From the IMG/VR virus record IMGVR_UViG_3300025769_000251, positions 1 through 42,361 of that record: a DNA stretch of 42,361 bases; one strand, written 5' to 3'. A program made the translations under genes and the position numbers. The DNA is from a virus. The notes under the pieces were generated by a model. It had not been told where the DNA came from. It did not search any database and saw only the letters and a program-made list of their open reading frames with translations. Positions 37,901 to 42,361 of the stretch are shown here, piece after piece (positions within the stretch are counted from its first letter, which is position 1; every line of letters begins with the position of its first letter).

Positions 37901-40900
37901 TTGTATCCATTAACCAATACAGCTACAGATCCTACCAACACAACATGGCGCACCAATTATGGCACTGCAGCTGGATACTCGTTTATTCCAAACGTTGGTA
38001 TTCTAATGCCAGCAGGAACTCCACTAACAAGCATGTACTGGATGTTCAAATCAAATACTACGTTTAATGATCCTGATATTTCAACGTGGGATGTGAGTAC
38101 TGTTACAAACATGGTGGAAACGTTCAGCGGCGCGACATCCTTTAATCAACCTTTAAGTTCTTGGAACGTAAGCAATGTCACCGACATGACAGCATTGTTC
38201 CAAAATGCAGATGTATTTAACCAAGACATTAGTTCTTGGAATGTGTCTAATGTCACCAGTATGGATAGTATTTTTAATTTTGCTATTGCTTATAATAATG
38301 GTGGTGCAACATTTTTAGGTAGTACTTTTTCTAGTACAATAAGCAATGTTACAAATATGTTCAAATTTTTTAGGTATGCTGGTGTTTTCAATCAAGACAT
38401 ATCTGACTGGAACACTAGTTCTGTTACAAACATGAATCAGATGTTTGATAATGCTACAGCGTTTGATCAAAACTTGAATGCTTGGAACGTTACTAACATA
38501 CCGTCACTACCATCAGGCTTCGATACTAACACGCCATTATTCACTACTGACGAACATCCTTTTTGGGGTACGTCAGGTGGTATCTTATATCCGTTAAGCA
38601 ACACGGCTACAGATCCTACCAGCACACTTTGGCGTACCAACTATGGTACTGCAGCTGGATATTCGTTTTCTGCAAACGTTGGTATCTTAATGCCAGCAGG
38701 ATCACCTATTACTAATATGCAACAGATGTTCGCTGGAAATGCATCCTTTAATGATCCTGATATTGCAACATGGGACGTTAGTACTGTTACGAGCATGGGG
38801 AGTACGTTTAGTGGTGCAACCTCATTCAATCAAGACATTAGTTCTTGGGATATGACTAACGTCACTTTTGCAACAAATATGTTTTATAACGCCACAAATT
38901 TCAACCAAGATATTAGTGGTTGGAATGTAAGCAATGTTAATAGTTTCAGTAATATGTTTTATGGTGCTTCATCATTCAACCAACCAATTGGTATTTGGAA
39001 CATAACTGGCGCTAACAGTTTGGCAAGTATGTTCTTCGGCGCTACCGCATTCAATCACGATATTAGTTCTTGGAATACATCTAGTATTACTAATATGTAC
39101 GAAGTTTTCAGAAACGCAACCTCATTCAACAATGGCATAGGTCAAGTAGCTCGTACTTTAGATAATCCTAATCCTTATGGTACAAGTCAAAATGATAATT
39201 TTGGATACTCAGTAGCAACATCAGGTACATATTCTATTGTAGGTGCTTATCAAGAAGATGATGTTGGTGTTACTAATTCAGGTAAAGCTTATATTTACAA
39301 CAATGCCACTGGTGCTTTAGTACATACTTTAGATAATCCTAATGCTTATGATACGAGTCAAGGTGATTCTTTTGGAACCGCAGTAGCAATATCAAATACC
39401 TATGCTATCGTAGGTGCTTATCAAGAAGATGATGCTGGTGGTGTTAGTTCAGGTAAAGTTTATATCTTCAACAATGCCACTGGTGCTTTAGTACATACTT
39501 TAGATAATCCTAATGCTTATGATACAAGTCAAAGTGATCTTTTTGGATACTCAGTAGCAATATCTGACACCTATGCTATCGTAAGTGCCGTTGGTGAAGA
39601 TGATGCTGGTGGTACTGCTTCAGGTAAAGCTTATATTTACAACACTGTCACTGGTGCTTTACTCCACACATTAGATAATCCTAATGCTTATGATACAAGT
39701 TTGAATGATAACTTTGGAAACGCAGTAGCAATATCAGGTACTTATGCTATCGTAGGTGCTTATCAAGAAGATGAACCTAGTGGTCCACTAGGTAGTGGTA
39801 CTAATTCAGGTAAAGCTTATATTTACAACAATGCTACTGGTGCTTTGGTACACACCTTAGACAATCCTAACGATTATGGTCCAGCTGGAGGTGATAATTT
39901 TGGAATATCAGTAGCAATATCAGATAACTATGCTATTGTAGGTGCTTATTGGGAAACTTATTCTGGTGGTACTACTTCAGGTAAAGCTTATATCTTCAAC
40001 ACAGTCAGTGGTGCTTTACTCCATACCTTAGATAATCCTAATGCTTATGGTACTAGTGCGGGTGATTATTTTGGAATATCAGTAGCAATATCTGATACAT
40101 ATGTTATTGTAGGTGCTAATCGAGAAGATGATGCTGGTGGTACTGAAGCAGGTAAAGCATACATCTACAACAATGCCACTGGTGCTTTAGTACATACTTT
40201 AGATAATCCTAATGCTTATGATGCAAGCAATGGTGATTATTTTGGACAATCAGTAGCAATAACTGATACTTATGCTATTGTAGGTGCTCCTTATGAAGAT
40301 GATGCTAGTGGTGGTGGTTCAGGTAAAGCTTATATTTACAGTCTAAATGACATATCCGGTTGGGATACTGGTGCTGTTACTAATATGCAAAGTATGTTCA
40401 ATGGTGCTTCATCATTTGATCAAAACCTAAATGCTTGGGATGTATCATTAATACCGTCATACCCAACAGACTTTGATACTAACACGCCATTATTCACGGT
40501 TGACGAACATCCTGTCTGGGGCACTGCTGGCGGTATCTTGTACCCGTTAAGCAATACCGCAACAGATCCTACCAGTAGTGATTGGCGTACCAACTATGGT
40601 ACAGCTGCTGGATATCAGTTCAGTGCAAACGTTGGTATTTTAATGCCAGCAGGAACACCATTAGCTGATATGCAAAGCATGTTTTACGGTAACGCCACAT
40701 TTAATGATCCTGACATCTCATCTTGGGATGTAAGCACTGTTACCAATATGACCCAAGCGTTTCGTGATGCAGTTGCATTTAACCAAGACATTAGTTCTTG
40801 GGACACATCTAGTGTTACTGATATGAGTAGTATGTTCAACGGAGCTAGCATATTTAACCAACCGATCGGTTCTTGGGATGTGAGTAATGTTACTAGTTTG

Positions 40901-42361
40901 AGTAATATGTTCAACACTGCTACTGCATTTGATCAAGATCTTAGTGGTTGGGATGTCAGTCTCAATTCCAATCTAAATTATGTTTTTACACAATCTTCAT
41001 TTAACAATGGGGGTGTTGCAACACTACCTTGGAATACTTCTAGTGTTATTTCCGCGGCCGGTACTTTTTCAGGCAATTCGTCGTTCACCGCAGACATTAG
41101 TTCTTGGGATATGAGCAATGTTACTAATATGAGTGAAATGTTCTACAATGCTAGAATTTTCAATCAAGACATCGGTTCTTGGAATGTAAGTAGTGTTACT
41201 GATATGTCTTCTATGTTCCGTGATGCTAGTTTATTTGCCAGTGAGGCTGGACTAGTTCATACATTAGATAATCCTAATCCTTATGGTACAAGTGAAAGTG
41301 ATCTTTTTGGAACCTCAGTAGCAACATCAGGCACATATTCTATCGTCGGTGCTTATCAAGAAGGTGATGCTGGTGGTACTCAATCAGGTAAAGCTTATAT
41401 CTACAACAATGCCACTGGTGCTTTAGTACATACATTGAATAATCCTAATGCTTATAGTACAAGTGCAAGTGATCAGTTTGGAGAGTCAGTAGCAATATCT
41501 GATACATATGCTATTGTAGGTGCTAAGAGTGAAGGTCAACCTAGTGGTACTCAATCAGGTAAAGCTTATATCTTCAACAATGCCACTGGTGCTTTAGTAC
41601 ATACTTTAGATAATCCTAATGCTTATTCGACACCTACCTTGGATCTATTTGGACAATCAGTAGCAATATCTGATACATATGCTATTGTAGGAGCTCCACG
41701 TGAAGATGAACTAGAGTCATCACCAGGAGCGGCTGACGGCACTGAATCAGGTAAAGTTTATATCTTCAACACAGCCACTGGTTCTTTAGTGAGAACATTG
41801 AGTAATCCTAACCCTTATGGTACTAAATTAAATGATTATTTTGGACAATCAGTAGCAATATCAGATAACTATGCTATCGTAGGTGTCCGTAATGAAGATG
41901 ATGCTGGTGGTACTGAATCAGGTAAAGCTTATATCTACAACCCAGCCACTGGTGCTTTACTCCATACCTTAGATAATCCTAATGCTTATGGTACAAGTGC
42001 AGGTGATAATTTTGGATACTCAGTAGCAATAACAGATACCTATGCTATCGTAGGTGCTCGTTATGAAGATGATGCTGGTGGTACTGATTCAGGTAAAGCA
42101 TATATCTACAACACAGTCACTGGTGCTTTACTACACACATTAGGTAATCCTAATGCTTATGATACAAGTGCAAGTGATAATTTTGGACACTCAGTAGCAA
42201 TATCTGATACCTATGCTATTGTAAGTGCTTTTTTTGAGGATGATGCTGGTGGTAATCAATCAGGTAAAGCTTATATCTTTGATATTGCAACTGGTTCATT
42301 ACTTTATACTTTAGACAATCCTAATGCTTATGATACAAGTGTTAATGATTATTTTGGTTGG
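30434..42361 (+). CDS. Giant modular adhesin: Calx-beta-like domains, BspA-type repeats and seven-bladed propellers (3' partial)
   Basis: The frame stays open from ATG 30434 to the window end, at least 3976 residues. Residues 1 to about 503 are five Calx-beta-like domains (core [19 protein letters not shown]). From about residue 506 come 25-residue BspA/DUF285-type repeats ([20 protein letters not shown]), arranged in modules that start with a YPL cap ([20 protein letters not shown]) and often end in [17 protein letters not shown]. Four blocks of FG-GAP-like blades ([16 protein letters not shown], then SGKAYI) interrupt the solenoid; the three complete ones have seven blades each. All parts are known as extracellular adhesive or protein-binding folds, so a giant receptor-binding fibre is likely. 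No enzyme domain, signal peptide or membrane helix is seen. Repeats this close to identical make mis-assembly possible. The true C-terminus lies outside the window. Confidence 0.85.
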   Translation, partial: MANVYTVTTTNLVSGTGTLYWTIDGNTSDFVEVSGTIEIVQNTGTFEITALADNAAEGPEAYTISLRTGSITGPVVETYSLTVLDTSAPEPTYDLTGPATIDEDGLNNTYTVTTTNFPDNNLYWTINGTVADFAVISGTVPIVSGSGTFDISALEDSITEGDENFTISLREGSINGAVVDTLGITVIDTSLNAPTYNLTGPITINEDGLNNTYTITTTFVPDTTVLYWTINGTTADFTAINGSSVITSNSGTFDISAIVDALTEGDEIYTISLRTDSISGTVVDTLEITVIDTSLDVAYDLTGPTTIEETGLPNTYTITTTSVPDATTLYWTINGTTADFTAINGSSVITSSSGTFDLTAIADNLTEGDEIYTISLRTDSISGTVVDTLEITVTDTSLSPPTYDLTGPISINETDLPNTYTITTTSVPDATTLYWTINGTTADFTAINGSSVITSNSGTFDITAIADELLEGSENYTISLRTDSISGTVVDTLDITVNDTSIPSIFYPLTGEAESILNATWISNYAPASYRFDTTPGAEGIRVDIGDPITNMNQMFKDKNTFNNADIGSWDVSTVTNMLNMFDGAEAFNQDIGSWDVSNVTRMDFMFNIFSGTSTFNQDISGWNTSSVTRMDAMFKNATVFNQDISSWDTSSVTNMNFMFDNAAAFDQNLNAWDVSLIPSLPEGFDTNTPLFTVDEHPFWGTDGTGILYPLTNTATDPTSTTWRTNYGTAAGYQFIPNVGILMPAGTPITDMLEMFYGNATFNDPDISVWDTSSVTTMQSMFTNASSFNQDISSWDVSSVTNMSSMFFQAYAFNNGGVALNGTFASTMTSVLNMNNMFRNVDAFNADISSWDVSSVTNMSNMLQDANVFNQNIGSWDVSSVTNMAYMFEGADLFNQDIGSWDVSSVTSMNYMFQNAFVFDQDISGWNVLNASVAPGNPTPPTNFDLNTPVTWITAEKPQWGTDGSIFYPLTGEVETVLSSTWRTANSGNYTWDATPGAEGIRTPTTQPITDMTSMFEGSSTFSNSDVAAWDVSTVTNMSSMFKDASRFGSEPGLLYTLNNPNAYGTSQDDFFGNSVATSGTYSIVGAYAEDDAGGNTSGKAYIYNNVTGALLHTLDNPTAYGTSAGDYFGWSVAISDTYAIVGAYAEDDAGGDGSGKAYIYNNATGALLHTLNNPTAYGTSVGDFFGHSVAISDTYAIVSARNEGDAGGTQSGKAYIFDNATGALLHTLNNPNPYGTSVFDQFGESVGITDTYAIVGAVYEDDAGGTESGKAYIYNTVTGALLHTLNNPNAYGTSQDDLFGNSVAISDTYAIVGAKTEDDAGGTNSGKAYIFNTATGALLHTLDNPNAYDTSLNDNFGTSVAITDTYAIVGARQEDEAGGNTGSGKAYIFNTATGALLHTLDNPNAYDTSLSDLFGTSVAISDTYAIVGANREDDAGGTDSGKAYIFDLTAPSSSWSISNWDTSSVTNMSSMFQNASVFDQDLNTWVTTSVTNMQSMFDGATAYNNSIGQLAHTLDNPNAYDTSAGDLFGVSVATSGTYAIVGAYDEDDAGGVSAGKAYIFNTVTGALLHTLDNPTAYFTSGADTFGSSVAISDTYAIVGAQQEDDAGGGNSGKAYIFDNATGALLHTLDNPNAYGTSAGDNFGAAVAISDTYAIVGARGEGDAGGTDSGKAYIFNTVTGALLHTLDNPNAYGTSADDFFGVKVAISDTYSIVGAQNEDDAGGTDSGKAYIYNNATGALVHTLNNPNAYDTSASDYFGNSVAITDTYAIVGARLEDDAGGTGSGKAYIFNTATGALLHTLDNPNAYDTSVDDRFGDSVAITDNYAIVGVRLEDDAGGDSSGKAYIFDNATGALLYTLDNPNAYGTSFTDNFGYSVAISDTYAIVGAYIEDDAGGDSSGKAYIYNLNGISGWDTGAVTNMNSMFKDASAFDQNLNVWDVSLIPSYPTDFDTNTPLFTVDEHPVWGTDGTYTLYPLSNTTNDPTSATWRTNYAPNYVWVDNVGLYTDGPITNAANMFQNNATFNDPDISTWDVSAVDGGSPFGFTNMFADCTSFNQDLSAWDTSNAGSMAGMFSGSAFNQDISSWNVSNVRSFLAMFQNATAFNNGGVALTWSTFASSNITMISMFRNCPFNQDISTFDMSGVTDMQYMFFDNSAFNQDISGWDVSGVTNPNNMRYVFKNATAFDQNLNAWDVSTIPSLPLDFETNTPLFDVAEHPIWGTDGTILYPLTGEAESILDPTWISTYAPTSYVWDATPGAEGIRVKANDPITNMERMFLNGGSPGDGGVSSTFNNSDVSSWDVSTVTNMKNMFRYCPSFNQPLDSWDVSNVTNMEAMFQIQLTVGSFNQPLNSWNVSNVTVMNGMFYNQSAFNGNISSWNVGNVTDMNNMFNGTAFNQDIGSWNVSNVTTMSNMFNNASTFNQDIGSWDVSSVTNMVAMFANASSFDQDISSWNVLAASVAPGDPTPPTNFDLNTNASWTAAEKPLWGTDGTGILYPLTNTATDPTNTTWRTNYGTAAGYSFIPNVGILMPAGTPLTSMYWMFKSNTTFNDPDISTWDVSTVTNMVETFSGATSFNQPLSSWNVSNVTDMTALFQNADVFNQDISSWNVSNVTSMDSIFNFAIAYNNGGATFLGSTFSSTISNVTNMFKFFRYAGVFNQDISDWNTSSVTNMNQMFDNATAFDQNLNAWNVTNIPSLPSGFDTNTPLFTTDEHPFWGTSGGILYPLSNTATDPTSTLWRTNYGTAAGYSFSANVGILMPAGSPITNMQQMFAGNASFNDPDIATWDVSTVTSMGSTFSGATSFNQDISSWDMTNVTFATNMFYNATNFNQDISGWNVSNVNSFSNMFYGASSFNQPIGIWNITGANSLASMFFGATAFNHDISSWNTSSITNMYEVFRNATSFNNGIGQVARTLDNPNPYGTSQNDNFGYSVATSGTYSIVGAYQEDDVGVTNSGKAYIYNNATGALVHTLDNPNAYDTSQGDSFGTAVAISNTYAIVGAYQEDDAGGVSSGKVYIFNNATGALVHTLDNPNAYDTSQSDLFGYSVAISDTYAIVSAVGEDDAGGTASGKAYIYNTVTGALLHTLDNPNAYDTSLNDNFGNAVAISGTYAIVGAYQEDEPSGPLGSGTNSGKAYIYNNATGALVHTLDNPNDYGPAGGDNFGISVAISDNYAIVGAYWETYSGGTTSGKAYIFNTVSGALLHTLDNPNAYGTSAGDYFGISVAISDTYVIVGANREDDAGGTEAGKAYIYNNATGALVHTLDNPNAYDASNGDYFGQSVAITDTYAIVGAPYEDDASGGGSGKAYIYSLNDISGWDTGAVTNMQSMFNGASSFDQNLNAWDVSLIPSYPTDFDTNTPLFTVDEHPVWGTAGGILYPLSNTATDPTSSDWRTNYGTAAGYQFSANVGILMPAGTPLADMQSMFYGNATFNDPDISSWDVSTVTNMTQAFRDAVAFNQDISSWDTSSVTDMSSMFNGASIFNQPIGSWDVSNVTSLSNMFNTATAFDQDLSGWDVSLNSNLNYVFTQSSFNNGGVATLPWNTSSVISAAGTFSGNSSFTADISSWDMSNVTNMSEMFYNARIFNQDIGSWNVSSVTDMSSMFRDASLFASEAGLVHTLDNPNPYGTSESDLFGTSVATSGTYSIVGAYQEGDAGGTQSGKAYIYNNATGALVHTLNNPNAYSTSASDQFGESVAISDTYAIVGAKSEGQPSGTQSGKAYIFNNATGALVHTLDNPNAYSTPTLDLFGQSVAISDTYAIVGAPREDELESSPGAADGTESGKVYIFNTATGSLVRTLSNPNPYGTKLNDYFGQSVAISDNYAIVGVRNEDDAGGTESGKAYIYNPATGALLHTLDNPNAYGTSAGDNFGYSVAITDTYAIVGARYEDDAGGTDSGKAYIYNTVTGALLHTLGNPNAYDTSASDNFGHSVAISDTYAIVSAFFEDDAGGNQSGKAYIFDIATGSLLYTLDNPNAYDTSVNDYFGW
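31949..33592 (+). repeat. BspA/DUF285-type solenoid, block A
   Basis: Repeats of 25 residues with [17 protein letters not shown]-x-x-M-F. YPL caps lie near 31952, 32560 and 33335. The block is interrupted at 33593 by propeller 1. Confidence 0.9.
33593..34780 (+). repeat. Beta-propeller 1: seven FG-GAP-like blades, 171-bp period
   Basis: Seven SGKAYI motifs occur between about 33730 and 34770. Each blade is about 57 residues: [11 protein letters not shown], then [16 protein letters not shown], an acidic EDDAGG loop and SGKAYIYN. The first blade has the variant [13 protein letters not shown]. Confidence 0.9.
34781..34963 (+). repeat. BspA-type spacer between propellers 1 and 2
   Basis: Only about two BspA repeats ([17 protein letters not shown] and [14 protein letters not shown]) separate the two propellers, so they would sit side by side on the solenoid. 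Confidence 0.85.
34964..36151 (+). repeat. Beta-propeller 2: seven FG-GAP-like blades
   Basis: Seven blades with GKAYI motifs between about 35100 and 36140. The total length is 1188 bp, identical to propeller 1. The first blade reads [13 protein letters not shown]. Confidence 0.9.
36152..39145 (+). repeat. BspA/DUF285-type solenoid, block B (longest)
   Basis: About 1000 residues of 25-residue BspA repeats divided by YPL caps near 36345, 37095, 37905 and 38590. Three of its four modules repeat the closing FDTNTPLF-type segment; the one closing near 37830 uses a FDLNTNASW variant instead. Confidence 0.9.
39146..40351 (+). repeat. Beta-propeller 3: seven FG-GAP-like blades
   Basis: Seven blades, 1206 bp in total. 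The fourth blade carries a short extra loop ([13 protein letters not shown]) that accounts for most of the added length. The first blade again reads [13 protein letters not shown]. Confidence 0.9.
40352..41251 (+). repeat. BspA/DUF285-type solenoid, block C
   Basis: One partial module and one full module with a YPL cap near 40542 and about nine repeats. The block is left at 41252 by propeller 4. Confidence 0.9.
41252..42361 (+). repeat. Beta-propeller 4: six complete blades and the start of a seventh
   Basis: Six SGK(A/V)YI motifs are visible, and a seventh blade begins [15 protein letters not shown] before the window ends. The first blade carries the [13 protein letters not shown] signature. 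Blade three has a longer acidic loop ([17 protein letters not shown]). Confidence 0.85.

Noticed and set aside
31910-40936. Antisense reading frames of 60-175 codons opposite the giant gene
   Set aside because: They are by-products of the repeated BspA and propeller codons read on the other strand: same repeat period, no own ribosome-binding sites, no independent protein pattern.
33593-42361. CRISPR-like or satellite array
   Set aside because: The 171-bp and 75-bp periods are whole codons in one open frame encoding clear protein repeats; there are no short identical repeats with unique spacers.
1-42361. tRNA genes, integrase, attachment sites, lysogeny or defence genes
   Set aside because: I looked for them on both strands and saw nothing convincing; the window is entirely late structural genes.

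Overview
The window is a 42 kb stretch of the late structural region of a T4-like (contractile-tailed) phage. All genes lie on the + strand, tightly packed and often overlapping by a few bases. Recognisable T4 baseplate homologues (gp5 spike, gp25, gp6, gp8), T4-type late promoters (TATAAATA) and fibre families that I recall from marine T4-like phages (for example those of picocyanobacteria and SAR11) point to a marine myovirus with an AT-rich genome. No host marker gene, tRNA, integrase or bacterial flank is visible, so the host stays open. I saw no convincing terminators, CRISPR arrays or insertion sequences.

Layout. (1) 1-12.8 kb, baseplate: a hub protein ending in a peptidoglycan amidase domain (cut by the left window edge), the gp5-like beta-helical spike, a small protein that looks like a catalytically dead M15 peptidase fold, gp25, gp6, gp8, a very large 1813-residue baseplate/tail protein and a 77-residue coiled-coil protein. 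(2) 12.8-19.35 kb, a transcription unit bounded by late promoters: two tyrosine- and acid-rich repeat proteins, a basic coiled-coil protein, a GT-A glycosyltransferase and a 2-oxoglutarate/Fe(II) oxygenase-like protein. This looks like a fibre-plus-modification module. (3) 19.36-20.9 kb: two small to medium virion proteins. (4) 20.9-42.4 kb, adhesin/fibre region: a 2429-residue protein with ten Cys-x-x-Asp repeats, a beta-helix and a beta-propeller; a 133-residue virion protein; a 603-residue fibre protein; and a giant reading frame open from 30434 past the right edge (at least 3976 residues).

The giant protein is the most striking object. It starts with Calx-beta-like domains, continues as a solenoid of 25-residue BspA/DUF285 leucine-rich-type repeats, and carries FG-GAP-like beta-propellers inserted into that solenoid. 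Each of the three complete propellers has exactly seven 57-residue blades, and a fourth is cut by the window edge in its seventh blade. Its reading frame is also continuous with the 603-residue fibre gene upstream apart from a single TAA codon, which falls inside a Calx-beta domain.

How it works together (inference): the baseplate proteins build the wedge, hub and spike. The amidase would open peptidoglycan during infection. The repeat proteins and giant adhesins form the host-recognition apparatus. The glycosyltransferase and oxygenase may modify some of those fibres. Late promoters placed 25-29 bases before start codons, several overlapping the upstream stop codon, divide the region into co-transcribed blocks.
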